From Diplolepis rosae (taxonomy: Eukaryota > Arthropoda > Insecta > Hymenoptera > Diplolepididae), in contig JAPYXD010000734.1 in NCBI GenBank assembly GCA_030998225.1, forward strand, positions 248,001 through 312,000: a DNA stretch of 64,000 nt. The letters are read 5' to 3'. Position numbers and translations under genes: made by a program. A model generated the notes under the pieces. It did not search any database. It was not told the origin of the DNA and worked only from the letters and a program-made list of their open reading frames with translations. Of this stretch, positions 24,785 through 37,680 are shown in pieces (positions within the stretch are counted from its first letter, which is position 1; each line of letters opens with the position of its first letter).

Positions 24785-25664
24785 GCTATTTATGTATGTT
24801 AAATAAAAAGTTTTATTGTTCGCTTTCAATCTTTTATGCTATATTGAATGGTGTATTATCAAAAATATCAAATACCAGAATAACTATTTTTAGCATCACG
24901 AGAAGTAAAAATGTTCACATACGACGCTATGTTTGCATATTGTCTAGTGTCGAACCTAAAAAAGTGAATTATGTCAAAAACCTAAAAATCGTATCCGCAT
25001 TTTCGTATGTTAAACAAAAAGTTTTATTGTTCGCTTTCATATTTTTATGCTATATTGAATAGTGTATTATCTAAAATATCGAATATGCGAAATACTGTTT
25101 TTAGAATCACGAGAAGTAAAAATATCAGATACTAAGCAATGTTTGAGTAATGTTTAGTTTCGAACCTTGAAACGTGCTTGCTTAATAAACTGAAAACTCG
25201 TATTTACACTTTCGTAGGTTAAGCACGAAGTTATATTGTTCGGTTTCATCTCTTCAAGCTATATTGTATCCTGTATTATCGAAGATGTCAATTACTAGAA
25301 TAACAGTTTTTAGCTTCACGAGAAGTGATTATATTCACATATTCTGCAATGTTTGCATATTGTCTAGTGTCGAACCTAAAAAAGTGAATTATGTCAAAAA
25401 CCTAAAAATCGTATCAGAATTTTCGTATGTTAAACAAAAAGTTTTATTGTTCGCTGTCTTCGTTTTTTTTTGTATCGTGTATTATCAAAAATATCAAATA
25501 TGCGAATAACTGTTCTTAGCATCACGAGAAGTAAAAATGATCACATGCTACGCAATGTTTGAGTAATGTTTAGTTTCGAACCTTGAAACGTAAATTCTTA
25601 ATAAACTGAAAAATCGTATTTACACTTTCGCAGGTCAAGTACGAAGTTATATTGTTCGGTTTCA

Positions 25665-26055
25665 TCTCTTCATCGTGATCTCTTCATCCGAGATGTCAAA
25701 TACCAGAATAACAGTTTTTAGCTTCACGAGAAGTGAAAATATTCACATATTCTGCAATGTTTGCATATTGTCTAGTGTGGAACATAAAAAAATGACATAT
25801 GTCAAAAACCTAAAATTCGTATCCGCATTTTCTTATGTTAAACAAAAAGTTTTATTGTTCGCTTTCATCCTTTTATGCTATATTGAATAGTGTATTATCT
25901 AAAATTTCGAATATACAAATAAACTGTTTTTAGCATCACGAGAAGTGAAAATATTTACATATTATGCAATTTTTGCATATTGTCTAGTGTCGAACCTAAA
26001 AAAGTGAATTATGTCAAAAACCGAAAAATCGAGTTTAAAAAGAGAGAAAAAATAC
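25665..26055 (+). repeat. Composite variant block, copy 3
   Basis: The markers start 366 bp apart. The intervening monomer reads CATTTTCTTATG instead of CATTTTCGTATG, a change shared with the copies at 5077, 28479 and 41261. These four therefore form a sub-clade. Confidence 0.9.
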
Positions 26056-27436
26056 GAGAAGTAAAAATGATCACATAACTACGCAAAGTTTGAGTAATGT
26101 TTAGTTTCGAATCTTGAAACGTGCATGCTTAATTCACTGAAAACTCGTATTTACACTTTCGTAGGTCAAGTACAAAGTAATATTGTTCGGTTTCATCTTT
26201 TCATGCTATATTGAATGGTGTATTATCTAAAATATCGAATATGCGAATAACTGTTTTTAGAATCACGAGAAGTAAAAATGATCACATACTAAGCAATGTT
26301 TGAGTAATGTTTAGTTTCGAACCTTGAAACGTGCATGCTTAATAAACTGAAAAATCGTATTTACACTTTCGTAGGTCAAGTACGAAGTTATATTGTTCGG
26401 TTTCATCTCTTCAAGCTATATTGTATCGTGTATTACGAAGATGTCAAATACCAGAATAACAGTTTTTAGCGTCACGAGAAGTGAAAATATTCACATATTC
26501 TGCAATGTTTGCATATTATCTAGTGTCGAACCTAAAAAAGTGAATTATGTCAAAAGCATAAAAATCGTATCCACATTTTCGTATGTTAAATAAAAAGTTT
26601 TATTGTTCGCTGTCTTCGTTTTTTTCCGTATTGAATCGTTAATCATCTAAAATATCAAATATGCGAATAACTGTTTTTAGCATCACGAGACGTAAAAATG
26701 TTCACATACTACGCTATGTTTGTTATTGTCTAGTGTCGAACCTAAAAAAGTGAATTCTGGCAAAAACCTAAAAATCGTCTCCGCATTTTCGAATGTTAAA
26801 TAAAAAGTTTTATTGTTCGCTTTCATCTTTTTATGCTATATTGAATGGTGTATTATCAAAAATATCAAATATACGAATAAGTGTTTTTAGCATCACGAGA
26901 AGTAAAAATGTTCACATGCTACGCAATGTTTGAGTAATTTTTAGTTTCGAACCTTGCAACGTGCATGCTTAAAAAACTGAAAAATCATATTTAAACTTCC
27001 GTAGGTTAAGCACGAAGTAGTATTGTTCGGTTTCTCCTTTTCATGCTATATTGAATTGTGTATTATCGAAGTTGCCAAATATGAGAATAACAGTTTTTAG
27101 CTTCGCGAGAAGTAAAAATATTCACATATTCTGCAATGTTTGCATATTATCTAGTGTCGAAACTAAAAAAGTGAATTATGTCAAAAACATAAAAATCGTA
27201 TCCACATTTTCGTATGTTAAATTTCTTCGTTTTTTTCTGTATTGAATCGTTAATCATCTAAAATATCAAATATGCAAATAACTGTTTTTAGCATCACGAG
27301 AAGTAAAAATGTTCACATGCTACGCAATGTTTGAGTAATGTTTAGTTTCGAACCTTGAAACGTAAATTCTTAATAAACTGAAAAATCGTATTTACACTTT
27401 CGCAGGTCAAGTACGAAGTTATATTGTTCGGTTTCA

Positions 27437-27467
27437 TCTCTTCATCGTGATCTCTTCATCCGAGATG
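27437..27467 (+). repeat. TCTCTTCATC direct-duplication variant, unpaired
   Basis: It has the extra A before CCTAAAATTCG like the 7443 and 30252 copies. However, the array switches to a different monomer by about 27.64 kb and the truncated GAGTTTAAAAAGAG monomer is absent. This marks one end of the 2,814-bp duplication. Confidence 0.88.
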
Positions 27468-27893
27468 TCAAATACCAGAATAACAGTTTTTAGCTTCACG
27501 AGAAGTGAAAATATTCACATATTCTGCAATGTTTGCATATTGTCTAGTGTGGAACATAAAAAAATGACATATGTCAAAAAACCTAAAATTCGTATCCGCA
27601 TTTTCGTATGTTAAACAAAAAGTTTTATTGTTCGCTTTCATATTTTTATGCTATATTGAATAGTGTATTATCTAAAATATCGAATATACAAATAAACTGT
27701 TTTTAGCATCACGAGAAGTGAAAATATTTACATATTCTGCAATGTTTGCATATTGTCTAGTGTCGAACCTAAAAAAGTGAATTATGTCAAAAACCTATAA
27801 ATCGTATCCGCATTTTCGTATGTTAAATAAAAAGTTTTATTGTTCGCTTTCATACTTTTATGCTATATTGAATAGTGTATTATCTAAAATATC

Positions 27894-30500
27894 GAATATG
27901 CGAAATACTGTTTTTAGAATCACGAGAAGTAAAAATGATCACATACTAAGCAATGTTTGAGTAATGTTTAGTTTCGAACCTTGAAACGTGCATGCTTAAT
28001 AAACTGAAAACTCGTATTTACACTTTCGTAGGTTAAGCACGAAGTAATATTGTTCGGTTTCATCTCTTCAAGCTATATTGTATCCTGTATTATCGAAGAT
28101 GTCAATTACTAGAATAACAGTTTTTAGCTTCACGAGAAGTGATTATATTCACATATTCTGCAATGTTTGCATATTGTCTAGTGTCGAACCTAAAAAAGTG
28201 AATTATGTCAAAAACCTAAAAATCGTATCAGAATTTTCGTATGTTAAACAAAAAGTTTTATTGTTCGCTGTCTTCGTTTTTTTTTGTATCGTGTATTATC
28301 AAAAATATCAAATATGCGAATAACTGTTCTTAGCATCACGAGAAGTAAAAATGATCACATGCTACGCAATGTTTGAGTAATGTTTAGTTTCGAACCTTGA
28401 AACGTAAATTCTTAATAAACTGAAAAATCGTATTTACACTTTCGCAGGTCAAGTACGAAGTTATATTGTTCGGTTTCATCTCTTCATCGTGATCTCTTCA
28501 TCCGAGATGTCAAATACCAGAATAACAGTTTTTAGCTTCACGAGAAGTGAAAATATTCACATATTCTGCAATGTTTGCATATTGTCTAGTGTGGAACATA
28601 AAAAAATGACATATGTCAAAAACCTAAAATTCGTATCCGCATTTTCTTATGTTAAACAAAAAGTTTTATTGTTCGCTTTCATCCTTTTATGCTATATTGA
28701 ATAGTGTATTATCTAAAATTTCGAATATACAAATAAACTGTTTTTAGCATCACGAGAAGTGAAAATATTTACATATTATGCAATTTTTGCATATTGTCTA
28801 GTGTCGAACCTAAAAAAGTGAATTATGTCAAAAACCGAAAAATCGAGTTTAAAAAGAGAGAAAAAATACGAGAAGTAAAAATGATCACATAACTACGCAA
28901 AGTTTGAGTAATGTTTAGTTTCGAATCTTGAAACGTGCATGCTTAATTCACTGAAAACTCGTATTTACACTTTCGTAGGTCAAGTACAAAGTAATATTGT
29001 TCGGTTTCATCTTTTCATGCTATATTGAATGGTGTATTATCTAAAATATCGAATATGCGAATAACTGTTTTTAGAATCACGAGAAGTAAAAATGATCACA
29101 TACTAAGCAATGTTTGAGTAATTTTTATTTTCGAACATTTAAACGTGAATGCTTAATAAACTGAAAAATCGTATTTACACTTTCGTATGTCAAGTACGAA
29201 GTTATATTGTTCGTTTTCATCTCTTCAAGCTATATTGAATCCTATATTATCGAATATGTCAAATACCAGAATAACAGTTTTTAGCATCACGAGAAGTGAA
29301 AATATTCACATATTCTGCAATGTTTGCATATTATCTAGTGTCGAACCTAAAAAAGTGAATTATGTCAAAAGCATAAAAATCGTATCCACATTTTCGTATG
29401 TTAAATAAAAAGTTTTATTGTTCGCTGTCTTCGTTTTTTTCCGTATTGAATCGTTAATCATCTAAAATATCAAATATGCGAATAACTGTTTTTAGCATCA
29501 CGAGACGTAAAAATGTTCACATACTACGCTATGTTTGTTATTGTCTAGTGTCGAACCTAAAAAAGTGAATTCTGGCAAAAACCTAAAAATCGTCTCCGCA
29601 TTTTCGAATGTTAAATAAAAAGTTTTATTGTTCGCTTTCATCTTTTTATGCTATATTGAATGGTGTATTATCAAAAATATCAAATATACGAATAAGTGTT
29701 TTTAGCATCACGAGAAGTAAAAATGTTCACATGCTACGCAATGTTTGAGTAATTTTTAGTTTCGAACCTTGCAACGTGCATGCTTAAAAAACTGAAAAAT
29801 CATATTTAAACTTCCGTAGGTTCAGCACGAAGTAGTATTGTTCTGTTTCTCCTTTTCATGCTATATTGAATTGTGTATTATCGAAGTTGCCAAATATGAG
29901 AATAACAGTTTTTAGCTTCGCGAGAAGTAAAAATATTCACATATTCTGCAATGTTTGCATATTATCTAGTGTCGAACCTAAAAAAGTGAATTATGTCAAA
30001 AGCATAAAAATCGTATCCACATTTTCGTATGTTAAATTTCTTCGTTTTTTTCTGTATTGAATCGTTAATCATCTAAAATATCAAATATGCAAATAACTGT
30101 TTTTAGCATCACGAGAAGTAAAAATGTTCACATGCTACGCAATGTTTGAGTAATGTTTAGTTTCGAACCTTGAAACGTAAATTCTTAATAAACTGAAAAA
30201 TCGTATTTACACTTTCGCAGGTCAAGTACGAAGTTATATTGTTCGGTTTCATCTCTTCATCGTGATCTCTTCATCCGAGATGTCAAATACCAGAATAACA
30301 GTTTTTAGCTTCACGAGAAGTGAAAATATTCACATATTCTGCAATGTTTGCATATTGTCTAGTGTGGAACATAAAAAAATGACATATGTCAAAAAACCTA
30401 AAATTCGTATCCGCATTTTCGTATGTTAAACAAAAAGTTTTATTGTTCGCTTTCATCCTTTTATGCTATATTGAATAGTGTATTATCTAAAATTTCGAAT
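27894..30500 (+). repeat. 2,814-bp tandem duplication, copy 2
   Basis: It repeats 25.08-27.69 kb with few differences. The clearest difference is near 29.1-29.25 kb, where a B tail reads TTTTTATTTTCGAACATTTAAACG and the following monomer lacks the TGTATCGTGTATTACG deletion seen at 26.43 kb. It therefore kept, or regained by exchange, a different allele in that monomer. Confidence 0.85.
28479..28869 (+). repeat. Composite variant block, copy 4
   Basis: The 366-bp spacing and the CATTTTCTTATG change are exactly as in the 25665 copy, 2,814 bp away. Confidence 0.9.
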
Positions 30501-30643
30501 ATACAAATAAACTGTTTTTAGCATCACGAGAAGTGAAAATATTTACATATTATGCAATTTTTGCATATTGTCTAGTGTCGAACCTAAAAAAGTGAATTAT
30601 GTCAAAAACCGAAAAATCGAGTTTAAAAAGAGAGAAAAAATAC
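30252..30643 (+). repeat. Composite variant block, copy 5
   Basis: The markers start 367 bp apart. It shares the extra A with the 7443 copy. The sequence continues like 7.7-8.2 kb at an offset of about 22,808, up to about 31.06 kb. Confidence 0.9.
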
Positions 30644-31430
30644 GAGAAGTAAAAATGATCACATAACTACGCAAAGTTTGAGTAATGTTTAGTTTCGTTC
30701 CTTGAAACGTGCATGCTTAATAAACTGAAAACTCGTATTTAACTTTCGTATGTTAAGCACGAAGAAATATTGTTCGGTTTCTCCTTTTCATGCTATATTG
30801 AATTGTCTATTATCGAAGTTGCCAAATATGCGAATAACTGTTTTTAGCATCACGAAAAGTAAAAATGATCACATACTACGCAATGTTTGAGTAATGTTTA
30901 GTTTCGAACCTTGAGACGTGAATGCTTAATAAACTGAAAAATCGTATTTACAATTTCGTAGGTCAAGTACGAAGTTATATTGTTCGGTTTCATGCTATAT
31001 TGAATAGTGTATTATCTAAAATATCGAATATGCGAATAACTGTTTTTAGCATCACGAGAAATAAAAATGTTCACATACTACGCAATGTTTGTTATTGTCT
31101 AGTGTCAAACCTAAAAAAGTGAATTATGTCAAAAACCTAAAAATCGTCTCCGCATTTTCGTATGTTAAACAAAAAGTTTTATTGTTCGCTTTCATATTTT
31201 TATGCTATATTGACTAGTGTATTATCTAAAATATCGAATATGCGAAATACTGTTTTTAGAATCACGAGCAGTAAAAATATCAGATACTAAGCAATGTTTG
31301 AGTAATGTTTAGTTTCGAACCTTGAAACGTGCTTGCTTAATAAACTGAAAACTCGTATTTACACTTTCGTAGGTTAAGCACGAAGTTATATTGTTCGGTT
31401 TCATCTCTTCAAGCTATATTGTATCCTGTA
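30644..31430 (+). repeat. Satellite, plus arm leading into inversion 2 (copy a)
   Basis: B-type monomers with CTCCTTTTCATGC and then an A monomer carrying TATTGACTAGTGTATTATC. The approach to the junction recurs at 34.88-35.61 kb at an offset of 4,185. The TTGACTAG variant is also present near 3.41 and 39.18 kb. Confidence 0.88.
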
Positions 31431-31432
31431 TT
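31430..31432. other. Inversion junction J6 (type IV, plus to minus)
   Basis: Plus-strand GCTATATTGTATCCTGTATT meets minus-orientation GCGTAGCATGTGAACATTTT. The three bases ATT fit both parents. The same join occurs at 35615-35617. Confidence 0.92.
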
Positions 31433-31703
31433 GCGTAGCATGTGAACATTTTTACTTCTCGTGATGCTAAAAACAGTTATTCGCATATTCGAAAACTTAG
31501 ATAATACACTATTCAATATAGCATAAAATGGAGAAAGCGAACAATAAAACTTTTTGTTTAACATACGAAAATGCGGATACGAATTTTAGGTTTTTGACAT
31601 ATGTCATTTTTTTATGTTCCACACTAGACAATATGCAAACATTGCAGAATATGTGAATATTTTCACTTCTCGTGAAGCTAAAAACTGTTATTCTGGTATT
31701 TGA

Positions 31704-31734
31704 CATCTCGGATGAAGAGATCACGATGAAGAGA
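31704..31734 (-). repeat. TCTCTTCATC direct-duplication variant (inverted)
   Basis: Read on the minus strand it is the standard signature. An immediate tandem counterpart lies 4,185 bp away at 35889-35919. Confidence 0.9.
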
Positions 31735-33763
31735 TGAAACCGAACAATATAACTTCGTACTTGACCTGCGAAAGTGTAAATACGATTTTTCAGTTTATTA
31801 AGAATTTACGTTTCAAGGTTCGAAACTAAACATTACTCAAACATTGCGTAGCATGTGAACATTTTTACTTCTCGTGATGCTAAAAACACTTACTCGTATA
31901 TTTGATATTTTTGATAATACACCATTCAATATAGCATAAAAAGATGAAAGCGAACAATAAAACTTTTTATTTAACATACGAAAATGCGGAGACGATTTTT
32001 AGGTTTTTGCCATAATTCACTTTTTTAGGTTCGACACTAGACAATAACAAACATAGCGTAGTATGTGAACATTTTTACGTCTCGTGATGCTAAAAACAGT
32101 TATTCGCATATTTGATATTTTAGATGATTAACGATTCAATACAGAAAAAAACGAAGACAGCGAACAATAAAACTTTTTATTTAACATACGAAAATGTGGA
32201 TACGATTTTTATGCTTTTGACATAATTCACTTTTTTAGGTTCGACACTAGATAATATGCAAACATTGCAGAATATGTGAATATTTTCAGTTCTCGTGAAG
32301 CTAAAAACTGTTATTCTGGTATTTGACATCTTCGATAAGACAGGATTCAATATAGCTTGACGAGATGAAACCGAACAATATACCTTCGTACTAAACCTAC
32401 GAAAGTGTAAATACGATTTTTAAGATTATTAAGCATGCACGTTTCAAGGTTCGAAACTAAAAATTACTCAAACATTGCGTAGTATGTGATCATTTTTACT
32501 TCTCGTGATTCTAAAAACAGTTATTCGCATATTCGATATTTTAGATAATACACGATTCAATATAGCATAAACTGATGAAAGCGAACAATAAAACTTTTTG
32601 TTTAACATACGAAAATGCGGATACGATTTTTAGGAGTTTGACATAATTCACTTTTTTAGGTTCGACACTAGACAATATGCAAACATTGCAGAATATGTGA
32701 ATATTTTCAGTTCTCGTGAAGCTAAAAACTGTTATTCTGGTATTTGACATCTCTGATAATACACGATTCAATATAGCATGAAGAGATGAAACCGAACAAT
32801 ATAACTTCGTACTAAACATACGAAAGTGTAAATACGATTTTTAAGATTATTAAGCATGCACGTTTCAAGGTTCGAAACTAAAGATTACTCAAACATTGCG
32901 TAGTATGTGAACATTTTTATTTCTCGTGATGCTAAAAACAGTTATTCGCATATTTGATATTTTTGATAATACACCATTCAATATAGCATAAAAGGATGAA
33001 AGCGAACAATAAAACTTTTTATTTAACATACGAAAATGCGGATACGATTTTTAGGTTTTTGACATAATTCACTTTTTTAGGTTCGACACTAGACAATATG
33101 CAAAAATTGCAGAATATGTGAATATTTTTACTTCTCGCGAAGCTAAAAACTGTTATTCTGGTATTTGACATCTCTGATAATACACGATTCAATATAGCAT
33201 GAAGAGATGAAACCGAACAATATAACTTCGTACTAGACCTGCGAAAGTGTAAATACGATTTTTCAGTTTATTAAGAATTTACGTTTCAAGGTTCGAAACT
33301 AAACATTACTCAAACATTGCGTAGCATGTGATCATTTTTACTTCTCGTGATGCTAAGAACAGTTATTCGCATATTTGATATTTTTGATAATACACGATAC
33401 AGAAAAAAACGAAGACAGCGAACAATAAAACTTTTTGTTTAACATACGAAAATGCAGATACGATTTTTCGGTTTTTGACATAAATCACATTTTAACATTC
33501 GACACTAGACAATATGCAAAAATTGCAGAATATGTGAATATTTTCAGTTCTCGTGAGGCTAAAAACTGTTATTCTGGTATTTGACATCTCTGATAATACA
33601 GGATACAATATAGCTTGAAGAGATGAAACCGAACAATATTACTTCGTGCTTAACCTACGAAAGTGTAAATACCAGTTTTCAGTTTATTAAGCAAGCACGT
33701 TTCAAGGTTCGAAACTAAACATTACTCAAACTTTGCGTAGTTATGTGATCATTTTTACTTCTT

Positions 33764-33788
33764 GTATTTTTTCTCTCTTTTTAAACTC
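33764..33788 (-). repeat. Truncated GAGTTTAAAAAGAG monomer (inverted, unpaired)
   Basis: The filler is in minus orientation with one change next to it (TTCTTGTATT, where other copies imply TTCTCGTATT). The TCTCTTCATC variant expected 366 bp away at about 34.15 kb is absent, so the usual pair is broken here. Confidence 0.88.
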
Positions 33789-34329
33789 GATTTTTCGGTT
33801 ATTGACATAATTCACTTTTTTAGGTTCGACACTAGACAATATGCAAAAATTGCATAATATGTAAATATTTTCACTTCTCGTGATGCTAAAAACAGTTTAT
33901 TTGCATATTCGAAATTTTAGATAATACACTATTCAATATAGCATAAAAGGATGAAAGCGAACAATAAAACTTTTTGTTTAACATACGAAAATGCGGATAC
34001 GAATTTTAGGTTTTTGACATATGTCACTTTTTTAGGTTCGACACTAGACAATATGCAAACATAGCAAAATATGTGAACATTTTCACTTCTCGTGATGCTA
34101 AAAACAGTTATTCGCATATTTGATATTTTTGATAATACACCATTCAATATAGCATAAAAGGATGAAAGCGAACAATAAAACGTTTTATTTAACATACGAA
34201 AATGCGGAGACGATTTTTAGGTTTTTGACATAATTCACTTTTGTAGGTTCGACACTAGAAAATATGCAAACGTTGCATAATATGTGAATATATTCACTTC
34301 TCGTGAATCTAAAAACTGTTATTCTAGTA

Positions 34330-34335
34330 TTTTGA
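34330..34335. other. Inversion junction J7 (type II, minus to plus)
   Basis: Minus-orientation GTTATTCTAGTATTT meets plus-orientation TTTGAGTAATGTTT across a shared T-run carrying one extra T. The same join recurs at 37681-37686. Confidence 0.92.
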
Positions 34336-35616
34336 GTAATGTTTGGTTCGAACCTTGAAACGTAAATTCTTAATAAACTGAAAAATCGTATTTAAACTTT
34401 CGCAGGTCAAGTACGAAATTATATTGTTCGGTTTCATCTCTTCATCGTGATCTCTTCATCCGAGATGTCAAATACCAGAATAACAGTTTTTAGCTTCACG
34501 AGAAGTGAAAATATTCACATATTCTGCAATGTTTGCATATTGTCTAGTGTGGAACATAAAAAAATGACATATGTCAAAAACCTAAAATTCGTATCCGCAT
34601 TTTCGTATGTTAAACAAAAAGTTTTATTGTTCGCTTTCATACTTTCATGCTATATTGAATAGTGTATTATCTAAAATTTCGAATATACAAATAAACTGTT
34701 TTTAGCATCACGAGAAGTGAAAATATTGACATATTATGCAATTTTTGCATATTGTCTAGTGTCGAACCTAAAAAAGTGAATTATGTCAAAAACCGAAAAA
34801 TCGAGTTTAAAAAGAGAGAAAAAATACGAGAAGTAAAAATGATCACATAACTACGCAAAGTTTGAGTAATGTTTAGTTTCGATCCTTGAAACGTGCATGC
34901 TTAATAAACTGAAAACTCGTATTTAAACTTTCGTAAGTTAAGCACGAAGAAATATTGTTCGGTTTCTCCTTTTCATGCTATATTGAATTGTCTATTATCG
35001 AAGTTGCCAAATATGCGAATAACTGTTTTTAGCATCACGAAAAGTAAAAATGATCACATACTACGCAATGTTTGAGTAATGTTTAGTTTCGAACCTTGAA
35101 AAGTGAATTCTTAATAAACTGAAAAATCGTATTTACACTTTCGTAGGTAAAGAACGAAGTTATATTATTCGGTTTCATGCTATATTGAATAGTGTATTAT
35201 CAAAAATATCAAATATGCGAATAACTGTTTTTAGCATCACGAGAAATAAAAATGTTCACATACTACGCAATGTTTGTTATTGTCTAGTGTCGAACCTAAA
35301 AAAGTGAATTATGTCAAAAACCTAAAAATCGTCTCCGCATTTTCGTATGTTAAACAAAAAGTTTTATTGTTCGCTTTCATATTTTTATGCTATATTGACT
35401 AGTGTATTATCTAAAATATCGAATATGCGAAATACTGTTTTTAGAATCACGAGAAGTAAAAATATCACATACTAAGCAATGTTTGAGTAATGTTTAGTTT
35501 CGAACCTTGAAACGTGCATGCTTAATAAACTGAAAACTCGTATTTACACTTTCGTAGGTTAAGCACGAAGTAATATTGTTCGGTTTCATCTCTTCAAGCT
35601 ATATTGTATCCTGTAT
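34332..35616 (+). repeat. Satellite segment 8, plus island between inverted copies
   Basis: About 1.28 kb. It begins with the B tail TTTGAGTAATG, contains one composite variant block, then B monomers, and ends with the same arm that leads into 31430. It is the spacer between two copies of inversion 2. Confidence 0.9.
34437..34827 (+). repeat. Composite variant block, copy 6
   Basis: 366-bp marker spacing. It shares TTTAAACTTTCGCAGG upstream and GAAAATATTGACATATT internally with the copy at 37789, confirming that these two are duplicates of each other. Confidence 0.9.
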
Positions 35617-35617
35617 T
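35615..35617. other. Inversion junction J8 (type IV, plus to minus)
   Basis: TATCCTGTATT joins GCGTAGCATGTGAAC, identical to the join at 31430 and 4,185 bp from it. Confidence 0.92.
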
Positions 35618-35888
35618 GCGTAGCATGTGAACATTTTTACTTCTCGTGATGCTAAAAACAGTTATTCGCATATTCGAAATTTTAGATAATACACTATTCA
35701 ATATAGCATAAAAGGATGAAAGCGAACAATAAAACTTTTTGTTTAACATACGAAAATGCGGATACGAATTTTAGGTTTTTGACATATGTCATTTTTTTAT
35801 GTTCCACACTAGACAATATGCAAACATTGCAGAATATGTGAATATTTTCACTTCTCGTGAAGCTAAAAACTGTTATTCTAGTATTTGA

Positions 35889-35919
35889 CATCTCGGATGA
35901 AGAGATCACGATGAAGAGA
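35889..35919 (-). repeat. TCTCTTCATC direct-duplication variant (inverted)
   Basis: The duplicate of the 31704 copy. It is unpaired with a truncated monomer on its downstream (lower-coordinate-first) side within 400 bp. Confidence 0.9.
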
Positions 35920-37115
35920 TGAAACCGAACAATATAACTTCGTACTTGACCTGCGAAAGTGTAAATACGATTTTTCAGTTTATTAAGAATTTACGTTTCA
36001 AGGTTCGAAACTAAACATTACTCAAACATTGCGTAGCATGTGAACATTTTTACTTCTCGTGATGCTAAAAACACTTACTCGTATATTTGATATTTTTGAT
36101 AATACACCATTCAATATAGCATAAAAAGATGAAAGCGAACAATAAAACTTTTTATTTAACATACGAAAATGCGGAGACGATTTTTAGGTTTTTGCCATAA
36201 TTCACTTTTTTAGGTTCGACACTAGACAATAACAAACATAGCGTAGTATGTGAACATTTTTACGTCTCGTGATGCTAAAAACAGTTATTCGCATATTTGA
36301 TATTTTAGATGATTAACGATTCAACAGAGAAAAAAACGAAGACAGCGACCAATAAAACTTTTTGTTTATCATACGAAAATGGGGATACGATTTTTATTTT
36401 TCTGACATAATTCACTTTTTTAGGTTCGACACTAGATAATATGCAAACATTGCAGAATATGTGAATATTTTCACTTCTCGTGAAGCTAAAAACTGTTATT
36501 CTGGTATTTGACATCTTCGATAATAAGCTATTATTCAAGCTATAGCTTGAAGAGATGAAACCGAAGAATATAACTTCGTACTAAACCTACGAAAGTGCAA
36601 ATACGATTTTTAAGATTATCAAGCATGCACGTTTCAAGGTTCGAAACTAAAAATTACTCAAACGTTGCGTAGTATGTAATATTTTTACTTCTCGTGATTC
36701 TAAAAACAGTTATTCGCATATTCGATATTTTAGATAATACACTATTCAATATAGCATGAAAGTATGAAAGCGAACAATAAAACTTTTTATTTAACATACG
36801 AAAATGCGGATACGATTTTTAGGTTTTTGACATAATTCACTTTTGTAGGTTCGACACTAGACAATATGCAAACATTGCAGAATATGTGAATATTTTCACT
36901 TCTCGTGAAGTTAAAAACTGTTATTCTGGCATTTGACATCTCCGATAATACACAATTCAATATAGCATGAAAAGTAGAAACCGAACAATATTACTTCGTG
37001 CTTAACCTACGAAAGTTTAAATACGAGTTTTCAGATTATTAAGCAAGCACGTTTCAAGGTTCGAAACTAAACATTACTCAAACTTTGCGTAGTTATGTGA
37101 TCATTTTTACTTCTT

Positions 37116-37140
37116 GTATTTTTTCTCTCTTTTTAAACTC
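37116..37140 (-). repeat. Truncated GAGTTTAAAAAGAG monomer (inverted, unpaired)
   Basis: It has the same TTCTTGTATT change as the 33764 copy, 3,352 bp away, so both descend from one inverted ancestor. Confidence 0.88.
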
Positions 37141-37680
37141 GATTTTTCGGTTATTGACATAATTCACTTTTTTAGGTTCGACACTAGACAATATGCAAAA
37201 ATTGCATAATATGTAAATATTTTCACTTCTCGTGATGCTAAAAACAGTTTATTTGCATATTCGAAATTTTAGATAATACACTATTCAATATAGCATAAAA
37301 GGATGAAAGCGAACAATAAAACTTTTTGTTTAACATACGAAAATGCGGATACGAATTTTAGGTTTTTGACATATGTCACTTTTTCAGGTTCGACACTAGA
37401 TAATATGCAAACATTGCATAATATGTGAATATTTTTACTTCTCGTGATGCGAAATCAGTTATTCGCATATTTGATATTTTTGATAATACACCATTCAATA
37501 AAGCATAAAAGGATGAAAGCGAACAATAAAACGTTTTATTTAACATACGAAAATGCGGAGACGATTTTTAGGTTTTTGACATAATTCACTTTTGTAGGTT
37601 CGACACTAGAAAATATGCAAACATTGCATAATATGTGAATATATTCACTTCTCGTGAATCTAAAAACTGTTATTCTAGTA

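Larger units (their letters stand above)
22034..25005 (+). repeat. ~3.75-kb tandem duplication, unit 2 (internally deleted)
   Basis: It matches 18,285 onwards at an offset of about 3,750 up to 24.77 kb. There it jumps by roughly 0.71 kb to sequence equivalent to 21.75 kb, then continues to match until about 22.0 kb of unit 1. The jump is marked by a fold-back scar at 24767-24784. Apart from that, sequence agreement between the units is close, so the duplication looks recent relative to monomer divergence. Confidence 0.84.
25080..27690 (+). repeat. 2,814-bp tandem duplication, copy 1
   Basis: Many features recur 2,814-2,815 bp downstream: the TCAATTACTAGAATAAC monomer near 25.29 kb, the T-tract form at 25.45 kb, the composite variant block at 25665, GAATTCTGGCAAAAACC at 26.75 kb, the TTAAATTTCTTCG join at 27.22 kb, and a second TCTCTTCATC variant at 27437. 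The order also matches 4.65-7.7 kb and 40.4-43.7 kb. Edges are approximate. Confidence 0.85.
31431..34331 (-). repeat. Satellite segment 7, minus orientation (inversion 2, copy a)
   Basis: About 2.90 kb of inverted monomers. Recognisable inverted landmarks are the TCTCTTCATC variant (31704-31734), TTTTTGCCATAATTCAC (the complement of the GAATTCTGGC form) near 32.01 kb, the T-tract variant near 32.15 and 33.41 kb, and the truncated GAGTTTAAAAAGAG monomer (33764-33788). The material inverted therefore came from the 5-8 / 25-31 kb class of superblock. Confidence 0.92.
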
